Shown here: piece after piece, positions 1 through 8,421 of the stretch
Numbering within the stretch: position 1 is the first letter of the stretch
Layout of the letters: each line of letters opens with the position of its first letter
Translations under genes and position numbers: made by a program
DNA from: Peptococcaceae bacterium
Lineage (GTDB): Bacteria; Bacillota; Desulfitobacteriia; Desulfitobacteriales; Syntrophobotulaceae
Length of the DNA stretch: 53,546 nucleotides
Direction: 5' to 3'
NCBI GenBank assembly: GCA_012517475.1
Contig: JAAYUV010000109.1
Span: 1 to 53,546 of the forward strand
Notes under the pieces: model-generated
Seen by the model: only the letters and a program-made list of their open reading frames with translations
Databases searched by the model: none
What the model was told of the DNA's origin: nothing

Positions 1-1
1 A

Positions 2-199
2 ACATTAAACACGCTTGACCCAGCAGAAAGGCAAAAAAATTACGATAAGGTCTTCAAATTTATTAGTGAAGAGGCTATAACGATTCCTATCTACTATCCG
101 ATCACTTCATTTGCCGTAAATACAAATAAAATTCAAGGGTTTGAAATCGGTGTTAACAACTATGCCCCTATTGAATGGCAGAAGCTGGATGTAAAATAA
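2..199 (+). CDS. Peptide/nickel-type ABC transporter substrate-binding protein, C-terminal end (partial)
   Basis: The reading frame is open from the left edge to a TAA at 197-199 and gives 65 residues. The stretch IPIYYPITSFAVNT followed by a conserved-looking GFEIGVNNYAPIEW tail is typical of the extreme C-terminus of family 5 extracellular solute-binding proteins (OppA/DppA/NikA type), lipoproteins that deliver peptides or nickel complexes to an ABC permease. The start and nearly the whole protein lie outside the window, so substrate cannot be read here. A nickel role is only suggested by the nickel-binding CooT genes about 2 kb downstream. The next gene, a broken methyltransferase, begins about 70 bases later in the same direction. 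Confidence 0.7.
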   Translation, partial: TLNTLDPAERQKNYDKVFKFISEEAITIPIYYPITSFAVNTNKIQGFEIGVNNYAPIEWQKLDVK

Positions 200-272
200 T
201 TCTTTGAAAGAGACAGATACATTGCCTTTTTGCAGCGATGTATCTGTCTGATTATAAACAGAGGTGAAACAA

Positions 273-1015
273 GTGAATCCTCAACAAAAGCTAATTAAAA
301 ATTGGACGGACGGCTCCGCCAATTACAGCAATATCGTCAAAGAAGAACTAAACAGCTTCAAAAAACAGGCCTGGACGGATATCATCCTCGAAAATGCCGG
401 AAAAAGAACCAATATGGAAGTTCTGGATGTCGGCACAGGTCCGGGTTTTTTTGCCATCATTCTGTCCCAGGCAGGGAATAAGGTACGGCGATTGATTGTA
501 CTGAAGCCATGATCAACGAAGCGAAGGCAAATGCTGAAGATGCAGGCATCACTGCCGACTTCAGGGTATCCGACGGACAAAACCTGGAATTTGACGACGA
601 GAGTTTTGACCTTATTATCAGCCGCAATGTTACCTGGACATTGATAGATGCCAGAAGGGCATACAGCGAATGGAAAAGGGTACTAAGGCCCGATGGCAAA
701 ATAATTGTATTCGATTCGAACTGGAACATCAGATTATTCAATGAAGAATATATGAAAAAATACGAGGAGGACCAGCAGGAATGCCAAAGATTGTTCGGAG
801 AAGACCCTCCTCATTACACGGAAGAAATGATCGACTACAGAAAAAGTATGCCAATGTGCCGGAGAATCCGGCCGCAATGGGATTTTGATACACTTGTGCA
901 GCTGGGTTTTAAAAAAATCTACTGTGAAACAAGTATAGGAGACAGGGTTTACGATGAAAAACAAAAGATCAGATATCGTTCTACTCCTATGTTTATGCTG
1001 GTGATCGAAAAATAG
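273..1015 (+). pseudogene. Class I SAM-dependent methyltransferase, frameshifted
   Basis: Two overlapping frames together make one methyltransferase. The first part carries motif I (LDVGTGPGFFAIILSQAG, about residues 52-69), and the second resumes with AIDCTEAMINEAKANAEDAG and the post-I, SFDLIISRN and VLRPDGKIIVFD motifs of the Methyltransf_11/25 families. The join is near 481-490, where inserting one base would restore AGNKV-TAIDCTEAMI. The start is taken as GTG 273, with GAGGTG at 261-266 as ribosome site; GTG 264 is possible but would sit inside that site. Substrate is unknown. Similar small methyltransferases often follow peptide/nickel ABC transporter genes. It is either a true pseudogene or a sequencing error; decay of the next genes favours the former. 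Confidence 0.75.
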
Positions 1016-1064
1016 CCTTAATCCAGTAAAAGTTACACAAAAACTGGGGTGTTCTTGCACCTAA

Positions 1065-1229
1065 TGCCTCTGTGCTTTGAAAAACAGAATCGGCGCGTAC
1101 AGCAGGCATGCGAAGGATACGGAGGTCGAGTTAATCGGATTTGTCGATTGTTCGGGGTGTCCTTCGGAGATTGGACCGGAGAGACTGGCGAAGCAAATCA
1201 AGAATTTGACAGTTAAAAAAAGAAAATGA
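1065..1229 (+). pseudogene. CGGC-domain protein remnant (3' end only)
   Basis: In one frame ending at TGA 1227-1229 the translation contains KNRIGAYSRH and then ELIGFVDCSGCPSEIGPERL, which resembles the metal-binding-type cysteine region of CGGC-domain proteins of anaerobes. The frame has a stop at 1062-1064 and no start codon or ribosome site, so only about 54 residues of a formerly longer protein remain. It lies in the same direction as the broken methyltransferase and the DUF3842/CooT genes and is part of the same decaying stretch. Assignment rests on the Cys-containing motif and is moderate. Confidence 0.5.
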
Positions 1230-1474
1230 ATTTAATCCCCCCTGCCCGGATAGCAAAAATTGTGCAAAAGTATAATAATTATAAAGTAGCATACATTTCC
1301 GATGTTATCGAAAGTTGGCCGGATTTTCTGTTGGCTACAATCATTTGTTTCTTACGAAGTTACATATTCTTAATAAAACTAAGTGAAAAACTCGTCAAAC
1401 AACATTTATTTATAGCCTAAGCGGAGCATTTTTGTTGGAAAGATGATTAGTATAACTGTGTTAAGGGGGACGGT

Positions 1475-1897
1475 ATGCACATAGCTGTAATAGATGGTCA
1501 GGGAGGAGGAATCGGCAAGGCAATTGTCGATAAGCTCAGGAAAGAATTGCCTGAAGAAACGGAAATTACTGCATTAGGCACAAACGCACTTGCCACATCT
1601 GTTATGCTGAAAGCCGGTGCTAACGAAGGAGCTACAGGAGAAAATGCAATAGTGTATAACGCGACTAAATTTGATGTAATCATTGGAACTATAGGAATTA
1701 TAACGGCAAATTCAATGTTAGGAGAAGTAACTCCGGCAATTGCCAAGGCAATTGCTGAAAGTTCTGCAAAAAAAATACTTCTTCCGCTTAACCGAAGCAA
1801 TATAGAAATAGTGGGAGTAGATAAAAGTCAACCACTGCCCCATTTGATAGATAGTGCTATTCAAAGTTTGAAGAGATATAATATCCAGGTTATTTGA
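1475..1897 (+). CDS. DUF3842 family protein
   Basis: A 140-residue protein starting at ATG 1475 behind AAGGGGG. It opens with a glycine-rich nucleotide-binding-like loop (IDGQGGGIGKAIVDKL, residues 6-21), then GTNALATSVMLKAGANEGATGENA and a central hydrophobic strand FDVIIGTIGIITANS. This is the pattern of the DUF3842 family, short proteins of unknown function found mainly in anaerobic Firmicutes. The GxGGGxG loop suggests binding of a nucleotide or dinucleotide, which is inference. It is followed after seven bases by a frameshifted CooT gene; a second, intact CooT gene lies 0.7 kb further on. The pairing with CooT suggests a link with nickel handling. Confidence 0.8.
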   Translation: MHIAVIDGQGGGIGKAIVDKLRKELPEETEITALGTNALATSVMLKAGANEGATGENAIVYNATKFDVIIGTIGIITANSMLGEVTPAIAKAIAESSAKKILLPLNRSNIEIVGVDKSQPLPHLIDSAIQSLKRYNIQVI

Positions 1898-1904
1898 GGT
1901 AAAA

Positions 1905-2094
1905 ATGTGTGAAGCAAATGTGTATTTAATTGATGAAAAAGGTGAAGAAAGACTGTTTTTGAATCAGTGGATATAGTAATTCCTGAAGAAGAACAGTTAA
2001 TTGTAGAAAATATCTTTGGACATAAGAAAATATTTAGGCCAGGATTAAAAAAATGAAACTGCTTGAACATAGAATAGTTTTGCAGAAAGACTAA
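1905..2094 (+). pseudogene. CooT family nickel-binding protein, twice frameshifted copy
   Basis: ATG 1905, preceded by GAGGT, starts MCEANVYLIDEKGEERLFL. Continuing in shifted frames gives SVDIVIPEEEQLIVENIFG and then RIKKMKLLEHRIVLQKD ending at TAA 2094. One missing base near 1963 and another near 2036 would restore a 62-residue protein closely similar to the intact copy at 2572-2760. CooT proteins are small homodimeric nickel-binding proteins with an essential N-terminal Cys2, linked to CO dehydrogenase maturation. This copy cannot make the full protein as sequenced. Confidence 0.75.
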
Positions 2095-2571
2095 AGGTTA
2101 TATTCCTGTTATGACATGATTAAATATCAGTACCATGGAAGGCGCTTTACCTTTACTATTGAACTCAATCAGCGAAAACTAAAAATATAAATATGACCAT
2201 GAAGGTCTTGCCAAATGAATTGGAGGATTTCATGGTTATTTTTATGTAAGAAAATATGTTTCCCAAATTGAAAAAGGTAATAACATTGAGCAGGATCTTG
2301 CCTTAGTATAATAATTATTTTGATGTAATCATTAGAACTGTAGGAATAATAAAGAAGAATGCTAGAGTTAAGTTTTATTGACACGTTTAAAAAAATATCA
2401 TATAATTTCCTCGTTAATTGAGCCACGAAGACTCAACGAACTTCCGGGTGAATCATATTATAAAAGATAAAAATTGACCACGAAGGTTGAAAAATCTGCA
2501 GGAGCGGCATTTGACTTTTGTGGTTTTTTAGTTATTAAAGTTAAAATCAATAAAATCCTGGAGTGAGAAAA
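2095..2571. other. Gene-free stretch with decayed DUF3842 fragment
   Basis: No intact gene is visible. At 2318-2351 the sequence matches the intact DUF3842 gene (about 1669-1702) over about 34 bases with three mismatches, in the same relative order ahead of a CooT gene. Between about 2210 and 2308 one frame reads HGYFYVRKYVSQIEKGNNIE without a start codon, which looks like a coding remnant that I cannot assign. The rest is AT-rich and featureless. Confidence 0.5.
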
Positions 2572-2760
2572 ATGTGTGAAGCAAACGTTTATGTGATTGA
2601 TGAAAATGGTGAAGAAATGTTATACCTTGAATCTGTTGACAAGATATTTCCTGAAGATGAAAGATTGATATTAGAAAATATCTTTGGGGAGAGAAAAATA
2701 ATTAAAGCAAAAATTAGTAAAATGGAGTTAGTGAACCATCGGATCGTTTTACAAAAATAG
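2572..2760 (+). CDS. CooT family nickel-binding protein
   Basis: A 62-residue protein beginning MCEANVYVIDENGEE and ending ISKMELVNHRIVLQK. The start is ATG 2572, with GGAG at 2561-2564 as the ribosome site; upstream GTG 2563 is inside that site. The family (CooT of Rhodospirillum and its Firmicutes relatives) forms a small dimer that binds one nickel ion through Cys2, supplying nickel-enzyme maturation. The conserved Cys2, the ESVD segment and the internal NIFGERK turn are all present, so it should be functional. It is the intact counterpart of the broken copy at 1905-2094, and a degraded DUF3842 fragment lies just upstream. Confidence 0.8.
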   Translation: MCEANVYVIDENGEEMLYLESVDKIFPEDERLILENIFGERKIIKAKISKMELVNHRIVLQK

Positions 2761-2961
2761 GTTATACGCAAGGGGAGATTAAAGCCAATATTATTTTGCT
2801 AACCAAGTGCGATCTAAAATGCCTTGTCGATTTTGACGATGAATTTTTTCTATAGGAATTAAAGTTCGAATAAAGATGTACCCGTTTTTGTAAAACTTAA
2901 AAGAACTTGTGCAATAAAAAAATTCGGAAATATCATATACCCCTCAAGTATTTATGATATT

Positions 2962-3002
2962 GGAGCCGTCTTTGTAGTTCGAAAAAGCTAAGAGACGGCT
3001 TC
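2962..3002 (+). terminator. Inverted repeat, possible terminator
   Basis: AGCCGTCT at 2964-2971 pairs exactly with AGACGGCT at 2993-3000, extendable by one G-U and one G-C pair, around a 21-base loop. Only a weak T-rich run (TTCTTC) follows, so termination downstream of CooT is possible but not certain. Confidence 0.4.
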
Positions 3003-3021
3003 TTCTATGCTATTGTCCATT

Positions 3022-3175
3022 CAAGACATGATAAAACAACTTAATCCCAAGATTATTGGTATGATAAATTACTACAGTTGTAGGTTTGCTCACAGAAAAT
3101 TAGGTTAGATTGACTTATATATTATTAAGAAATTTACTAAAAGGTATAACCTAAAAAGGCAACGAAATATAGTTT
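3022..3175 (+). pseudogene. Group II intron maturase remnant
   Basis: One frame reads QDMIKQLNPKIIGMINYYS, then after an in-frame stop at 3105-3107 IDLYIIKKFTKRYNLKRQ. This is the pattern of the maturase (X) domain of group II intron reverse transcriptases: LNP-I-GW-NYY, then a short linker, then LD-YI-KL--R. No RT core, start codon or domain V hairpin is visible, so it is a short fossil of an intron. It is not the same segment as the intron at the right edge of the window. Confidence 0.55.
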
Positions 3176-3339
3176 AGGTAACATAAAGTAATAGAGTAAT
3201 ACTTTATTCCCATAAGGTATCGGCTGATTTTCCTAATTCATAATTTTTTAAGTCCTAAAGTAGGAAATATTGAGAAGATGTCGAATGTGATAGGAGTAAA
3301 AAGATTCTTATTCTTTCTATATTTGAGGGAGTCAAAATT

Positions 3340-4461
3340 ATGGATCGTTTGTCGGATGTTTTCGAAGCAACGCTCAGAGCTGTTGAAGACGGGAAAGAAG
3401 AAATATTTAATATTTATGAAATTACGAGATCCGAAATACAAAGGCTAAAAAAAGAGCTGGAATTTTTGTCTGCGGAAATTGCTCAAACCATTAAAAGAGT
3501 GGATGATCAACAACGGGATGAAAAACGCTTAAGACAAAAGTTAATGGAAGTTAACCGGAATTTCAATAACTATAACGAGAAGCAGATGCTGGATATTTAT
3601 ACCCAGGCCAAAGATGCTCAGGTGGAATTGCAGCTGCTCCAGGCTAAAGAACTTCAGCTCCGAACAAGAAGGGATGAAATAGAAAGATCGTTAAAAAATT
3701 TAGACAGCACCGTACAAAGAGCGGAGAATCTGATGAATCAGGTAGGCCTTGCCATCCGTTTATTAAAAGAAGGAATTACCGAGATTTCTCAGCTTCACAA
3801 TAATGACCAAAGAAAAGAGATTGCTTTTCGGATCATAAAAGCCCAGGAAGAAGAAAGAAGAAGAATTGCCAGGGAAGTGCATGACGGACCGGCTCAAAGC
3901 CTTGCCAATATCGTTCTTCGATTGGAAATAGCCGAAAAACTCTTAATGATAGATCATGAAAAGGTGAAAAAGGAAATCCAGGAGTTAAATAATCTGGTTC
4001 GGGAAAACCTCCGGGATATCCGAAGAATCATTTTTGATTTGCGTCCTATTCAGCTGGATAGCTCAGGAATCATAGAGACCATTAAAAATTATATCAGTAA
4101 TTATAAAAAGGCATATGGAATCGAATGTGAATTGATGGTAGACGGTACGGAAAAGCAGCTTAATCCATCCCTTGAGGTGGCGTTATTCAGACTTGTTCAG
4201 GAAGGAATGACCAATGTCGCAAAACATGCGGACACTGCAAAATGTGAGGTTTACCTTCAATTTCTGGATGACTGGATTATAGGCCAAATCATTGATGAAG
4301 GGAAGGGTTTCAACACCAAAGAGGTTTTGGCAAATCCCGGAGAACATTTTGGCTTGATAGGGATCCATGAACGGGTAGAAATGTATTCCGGAAGATTAAC
4401 CATAAAATCTGTTCAGGGAAAAGGGACCGTATTTGAGTTTGGTTTACCATACTCTAAGTAA
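3340..4461 (+). CDS. degS: DegS-like sensor histidine kinase
   Basis: A 373-residue cytoplasmic kinase with no membrane segment. Residues about 10-150 form a long coiled coil typical of the DegS sensory domain. The HisKA_3 dimerisation box is at about 175-195 (RRRIAREVHDGPAQSLANI, phospho-acceptor His in EVHD), and a HATPase domain follows with FRLVQEGMTNVAKHA (N box), DEGKGF and FGLIGIHERV (G boxes). It should autophosphorylate and pass phosphate to the DegU-like regulator beginning 13 bases downstream. In Bacillus this pair controls exoenzymes, motility and biofilm formation; the targets here are unknown. The start ATG 3340 has GAGGGAG about 8 bases upstream. Confidence 0.93.
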   Translation: MDRLSDVFEATLRAVEDGKEEIFNIYEITRSEIQRLKKELEFLSAEIAQTIKRVDDQQRDEKRLRQKLMEVNRNFNNYNEKQMLDIYTQAKDAQVELQLLQAKELQLRTRRDEIERSLKNLDSTVQRAENLMNQVGLAIRLLKEGITEISQLHNNDQRKEIAFRIIKAQEEERRRIAREVHDGPAQSLANIVLRLEIAEKLLMIDHEKVKKEIQELNNLVRENLRDIRRIIFDLRPIQLDSSGIIETIKNYISNYKKAYGIECELMVDGTEKQLNPSLEVALFRLVQEGMTNVAKHADTAKCEVYLQFLDDWIIGQIIDEGKGFNTKEVLANPGEHFGLIGIHERVEMYSGRLTIKSVQGKGTVFEFGLPYSK

Positions 4462-4474
4462 GGAGGACAGCCAC

Positions 4475-5113
4475 ATGATCAGGGTAGTTATAGCCGACGA
4501 TCATCCCCTTCTAAGGGAAGGGTTAAGAAGAATCCTGGAATTTGAAGAAGGAATCCGTGTAATATCCGAAGTAGGAGATGGTCAAGGAGCTATTAATATC
4601 GCCAGGAGCACCCCGTTTGATATCTTATTAATGGATCTGAACATGCCTGGCGTGAACGGTTTGGAAGCATGCCGGGTTATTCGCAGGGAACGCCCGGAGA
4701 TCGGAATTATTGTTTTAACCGTAGATGATTCGGATGAGAAGATTTTCCAGGTTTTACAGTTAGGGGTTGCGGGATACCTGTTGAAAGATGTTATTCCCAA
4801 AACGCTCGTGGATTCGATTCGAAAGGTTTATGCAGGGGAGCCGATTCTTGCCCCGTCTGTCACCGGCAAACTCCTGGGACAGCTTACAAACTCCAATACT
4901 CCAAAGAACAATTTTGGATTAAGCAACAGAGAAATGGAAATCCTTACATATGTCGTAAAAGGATCATCGAACAGGGACATTGGCATATCTCTTTTTATCA
5001 GCGAAAAGACAGTAAAAAACCACCTGTCCAATATTTTCCGGAAACTTGAGGTGGAAGACAGAACTCAGGCGGCTCTTAAAGCGGTCAAGTTAAAGTTGAT
5101 CCAATTAGATTAG
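4475..5113 (+). CDS. degU: DegU-like NarL/LuxR response regulator
   Basis: A 212-residue regulator. The receiver domain (1-120) has the acidic pair D8-D9, phospho-acceptor D54 in LLMDLNMPG, T in LTVDD and K in YLLKD. The C-terminal LuxR-type helix-turn-helix spans about 148-208 (LSNREMEILTYVVKG, ISEKTVKNHLSNIFRKL). Start ATG 4475 is preceded by AGGAGG at 4461-4466; an upstream in-frame GTG at 4433 would overlap degS and lacks this site. It forms an operon with degS. The beta-CASP gene follows 31 bases later and may be co-transcribed. Confidence 0.93.
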   Translation: MIRVVIADDHPLLREGLRRILEFEEGIRVISEVGDGQGAINIARSTPFDILLMDLNMPGVNGLEACRVIRRERPEIGIIVLTVDDSDEKIFQVLQLGVAGYLLKDVIPKTLVDSIRKVYAGEPILAPSVTGKLLGQLTNSNTPKNNFGLSNREMEILTYVVKGSSNRDIGISLFISEKTVKNHLSNIFRKLEVEDRTQAALKAVKLKLIQLD

Positions 5114-5144
5114 TGAAAATAAATGTTTCAGAGGGGTAAGAGGT

Positions 5145-6845
5145 ATGAAAATATGTTTTAATGGGGCAAGTGAAACTGTAACCGGGTCATCCTATCTCGT
5201 TCAAACAGAAAATTTTAAACTGTTGATTGATTGCGGGATGTTCCAGGGATCTAAAGCCGTAAAAGAATTGAATTACGGCGATTTTCCCTTTGATCCCCAA
5301 ACGGTTGATGCCATGATATTGACTCACGCCCATATTGATCATTCCGGATTAATACCCAAACTCATCAAAAATGGTTTTCATGGTCCGATTTACACGACAA
5401 AAGAAACCATTGATTTTTGTTCTGTGCTTTTACCTGACAGCGGGCATATTCAAGAAATGGAGATTGAAAGAAAGAACCGGAAAAGGACGAGAGCAGATCT
5501 TCCCTTATTAAAACCAATTTACACGGCACAGGATGGATACGATGCAGTAAAAGCCTTTGTCCCCATAAAATATGAAGAAAGTTTGCTCCTTTCCCCCGGG
5601 ATCTCCGCGCAATTCTACGACGCCGGCCATATTCTCGGTTCTGCACACGTTGTTCTCAGTATTGATGAAGGGGGAACCACGAAAAGAATTCTCTTTTCCG
5701 GTGATATAGGAACTGCAAACCAGCCTTATATCGAGGACCCGACAACGATTCAAGAAGCAGATTTTATCATCATGGAAACAACCTATGGTGACCGGGTTCA
5801 TACCGATAAAGAAAAGCGAATGGAAATTTTAGCTGATATTATTAATCAGGCGCATGCCAAGGGCGGGAATATTATCATTCCGGCATTTGCCTTGGAAAGA
5901 ACACAGGATATCTTATATTTTTTGCAAAAACTGCAGTCAGCAGGAAAGATTCCCGTTTTACCTGTTTATATTGACAGTCCTCTGGCTGTCGCCGCTACAA
6001 AGATATTTATTAAAGACACTGAAAACTTTGATGATGAAAGTTCCGACCTGATTGAAAAAGGCATTAATCCTCTGACCATGGAAAACCTGCATTTCAGTGA
6101 AACGACGGATGAATCTATCCAATTAAATCAAATATCCGGCGGCGCCATCATCATTTCAGCAAGCGGTATGGCGGACGCAGGCAGAATCAAGCACCACCTG
6201 AAGCATAATCTATGGAGGCCAAATGCCACAGTGATTTTCGTAGGATATCAGGCCGAAGGGACACTTGGCAGAAGGCTGATTGAGGGAGCAAAAGAAGTAA
6301 CCATCCATGGGGAGACGATTTCGGTAAATGCCCAGATAGCAAGACTCCCGGGATTTTCTGCTCATGCCGACCAGACTGAGCTCCTGAATTGGGTAAAGAC
6401 TGCCGGGGCGAAGGCTCAACAAATTATCCTTGTTCACGGGGAAGAAAGTTCAATCGACCAATTCTCATTATTGATCGAGAATAATCTTGGGAAAAAACCC
6501 ATTGTTCCGGTTCTCGGTGAATGCATCGAATTCAAAGGTCAGGACGTGATCCGGACCCAGCCGGAAAAACCGTGGCTGGAAGCCATGCAGGAAAAAGTTG
6601 CGCAAGCCGCGCAAAAGCCTGCCGAAGATCAAGGCGCGAAGCACACGGACCGCAAGTATACTTCTCCGAGACTTGCCCGTACCAGAAGAATATCGCTGTC
6701 TGAGGTTAACCATTCGTATAACAAACTGCGGAAAAATCTTAAGAACTTTATGGACGGCGCCAGAAGTGAAAGGGACTATAACCTTTTAATTGATACCTTT
6801 GAAAAAATATCTAAAATGCTGCAGGAAGCTTCAAACAATAAATAA
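5145..6845 (+). CDS. MBL-fold / beta-CASP RNA metallo-hydrolase
   Basis: A 566-residue nuclease-type protein. The metallo-beta-lactamase domain has THAHIDHSG (about 60-68) for the two zinc ions, DAGHILGSAH and FSGDIG. The beta-CASP insertion follows, with PAFALERTQD, SASGM and the final GFSAHADQTEL signature. This layout matches bacterial homologues of eukaryotic CPSF-73/Ysh1 (YhfI/TTHA0252-like), single-strand RNA endonucleases, rather than RNase J. The last 100 residues are a charged linker and a helical tail (about 515-566) not usual in the core family; their role is unknown. The start ATG 5145 follows GAGGGG. It sits between degU and a convergent HD-domain gene. Confidence 0.88.
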   Translation: MKICFNGASETVTGSSYLVQTENFKLLIDCGMFQGSKAVKELNYGDFPFDPQTVDAMILTHAHIDHSGLIPKLIKNGFHGPIYTTKETIDFCSVLLPDSGHIQEMEIERKNRKRTRADLPLLKPIYTAQDGYDAVKAFVPIKYEESLLLSPGISAQFYDAGHILGSAHVVLSIDEGGTTKRILFSGDIGTANQPYIEDPTTIQEADFIIMETTYGDRVHTDKEKRMEILADIINQAHAKGGNIIIPAFALERTQDILYFLQKLQSAGKIPVLPVYIDSPLAVAATKIFIKDTENFDDESSDLIEKGINPLTMENLHFSETTDESIQLNQISGGAIIISASGMADAGRIKHHLKHNLWRPNATVIFVGYQAEGTLGRRLIEGAKEVTIHGETISVNAQIARLPGFSAHADQTELLNWVKTAGAKAQQIILVHGEESSIDQFSLLIENNLGKKPIVPVLGECIEFKGQDVIRTQPEKPWLEAMQEKVAQAAQKPAEDQGAKHTDRKYTSPRLARTRRISLSEVNHSYNKLRKNLKNFMDGARSERDYNLLIDTFEKISKMLQEASNNK

Positions 6846-6850
6846 GACCG

Positions 6851-7441
6851 TTAAATCCAGGTGTACTCCGCTGTTTGACGTTTAATTCCGGAAAGAAAAC
6901 GCATAATTTCTTCTCTTCTTTTTACGGCAATCCGGCGGCCGGTTTTGGAGTAGACTTTTTTAGGCAGTGCTTCCGCAAAGGTCTGAATTCTGATCAGTGC
7001 CTCCTCAGGACTTGAGATTAACTCGTCATGCCCGACCAGGCTGAACAGCTTCATTAAACCAATATTGCCAAGGTTATCAAGGATATTTGCATCTCTGAGA
7101 TAGACCGATTCATCGCTATTACCCGGTTCCGAATAGTACATGTGACATTCTATGGCCTCAAGGATAACGGTGAGTTTCTCCTGATCCATTTCATATTTTT
7201 TGAGCAAATTCATGGCGATTCCTTTGGAGCGCAAAGCATGATCCACATTGGGCAAGGCGTAGACCGGGTACTTCCCGGTGTCATGAAGCATTGCTGAAAT
7301 GTAAAGAATTTCATCATCCAGTGTGAGATGGTAGGAAAGTTCTTTGGCCAGGTGATAGACTCTCTGGCAGTGTTTCCAGCCAAGAGCCGGATGTGCTCCG
7401 GATTTTTGGAGGATATTGTAGAGTTCTTTTGTAATATCCAT
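6851..7441 (-). CDS. HD-domain phosphohydrolase
   Basis: A 196-residue soluble protein with an HD metal-binding domain in the first 150 residues: His24 in WKHCQRVY, the HD pair H53-D54 in MLHDTGK, a following histidine in ECHMYYSE and an aspartate in RDANILDNLG. Such proteins are metal-dependent phosphohydrolases acting on nucleotides or phosphoesters; the substrate cannot be read. The last 60 residues are basic and helical. Start ATG has GGTGGGG about six bases upstream on the minus strand. It converges on the beta-CASP gene with only five bases between stops. Confidence 0.8.
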   Translation of the reverse strand: MDITKELYNILQKSGAHPALGWKHCQRVYHLAKELSYHLTLDDEILYISAMLHDTGKYPVYALPNVDHALRSKGIAMNLLKKYEMDQEKLTVILEAIECHMYYSEPGNSDESVYLRDANILDNLGNIGLMKLFSLVGHDELISSPEEALIRIQTFAEALPKKVYSKTGRRIAVKRREEIMRFLSGIKRQTAEYTWI

Positions 7442-7636
7442 ATTTACCCCACCTTTCGTCTATTAATTTAGGCAATACGAGAAAAAAATCCTTCCATAAA
7501 AAGGAAAAGATGTCGTCATCATTTTCGATTTTTTCTCAAGAAGATTGTTTTTTTTTCACTTTTCATTCCTTACTAGATAAGATAATATGTAATATGTGAA
7601 AATGAGTATTCTTATTTCTGCAATGAGGTGGTTGTT

Positions 7637-8383
7637 TTGACCAATAATAATGTCTATGGGGGCTTTTCACAAGCTCTTTTCTTTTCCGGTTCCGTATCTA
7701 TCCCCAGCTTGCTGCTGGATCATTACAGTGACCTGGGAATGACAGACAGGGAAATGATGTTTGTTATACATATCATCCTCGAATCCGGCAGGACTCAAGA
7801 TGAACAGATTGACGTGCAAATTATGAGAAAGATGGGTATCTCATCCACGGACTGCAAGAATTTGATTCAATCTTTAAAACAAAAAGGATTACTTATGGTT
7901 CATACCAAAACAAAGAAGAACGACAACAGACCGGTCTACGATATCAGCGGTTTAATCGATCAACTTTTTGAGTTATGGGGAATAAACCAATACAGACAAT
8001 TAGAGGCATCCGGACAGGGTGTGAAGGAAAACAACAATCTTGCCGCTGTAAGCTCATCTTCTTCCAAGCTTATTTCCCTGTTTGAAAAAGAACTGGGTCG
8101 TCCATTAACAGGATTTGAGTGTGAGCACATCGAAAAATGGATACTTGCAGGCCACTCGGAAGAACTGATTATTGAAGCATTAAGAAGAGGGGTGAGTGCA
8201 GGGATCAGAAGTTTTCGCTATCTCGATTCGATTTTAAGGGAGTGGGAAAAGAAGGGGATCCAAACACTTCCGGAAGTAGAAGCTGAGGATCAGAACTTCC
8301 AATCCCGGCAAACCAAAAAAGGGGAAAAACAAACCAGATCCTCTGTTCTCAACAAGAATAAATACGATAATATTTATCTTTAA
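7637..8383 (+). CDS. DnaD-domain replication protein
   Basis: A 248-residue protein with an N-terminal winged-helix-like region (about 25-110) and a C-terminal DnaD/DnaB2 domain (about 135-205: FEKELGRPLTGFECEHIEKW, then RSFRYLDSILREWEKKG). DnaD-type proteins remodel DNA at oriC or at PriA-restart sites and help load the replicative helicase. Start TTG 7637 is chosen because AGGTGG lies eight bases upstream; GTG 7628 is inside that site. The DnaI/DnaC-type ATPase gene follows 38 bases later, the usual primosome pairing in Firmicutes. The tail after residue 215 is charged and probably disordered. Confidence 0.88.
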   Translation: MTNNNVYGGFSQALFFSGSVSIPSLLLDHYSDLGMTDREMMFVIHIILESGRTQDEQIDVQIMRKMGISSTDCKNLIQSLKQKGLLMVHTKTKKNDNRPVYDISGLIDQLFELWGINQYRQLEASGQGVKENNNLAAVSSSSSKLISLFEKELGRPLTGFECEHIEKWILAGHSEELIIEALRRGVSAGIRSFRYLDSILREWEKKGIQTLPEVEAEDQNFQSRQTKKGEKQTRSSVLNKNKYDNIYL

Positions 8384-8421
8384 GATATTTCGCTTCCATC
8401 AAATAGAGAGGGGATATAGGA

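Larger units (their letters stand above)
2761..3339. other. Long intergenic region with hairpin and intron ghost
   Basis: This 579-base stretch has no intact gene. It contains an inverted repeat (2962-3002) and a degraded group II intron maturase segment (about 3022-3175), listed separately. The remainder is AT-rich with nothing I can assign. Confidence 0.6.

Noticed and set aside
1226-1420. 64-codon open frame after the CGGC remnant
   Set aside because: No ribosome site, no family pattern, and its start overlaps the stop of the CGGC remnant. Probably chance in AT-rich DNA.
2169-2426. 85-codon minus-strand frame
   Set aside because: It lies antisense to the decayed DUF3842 fragment, has a composition of AT-rich noise and no recognisable motif.
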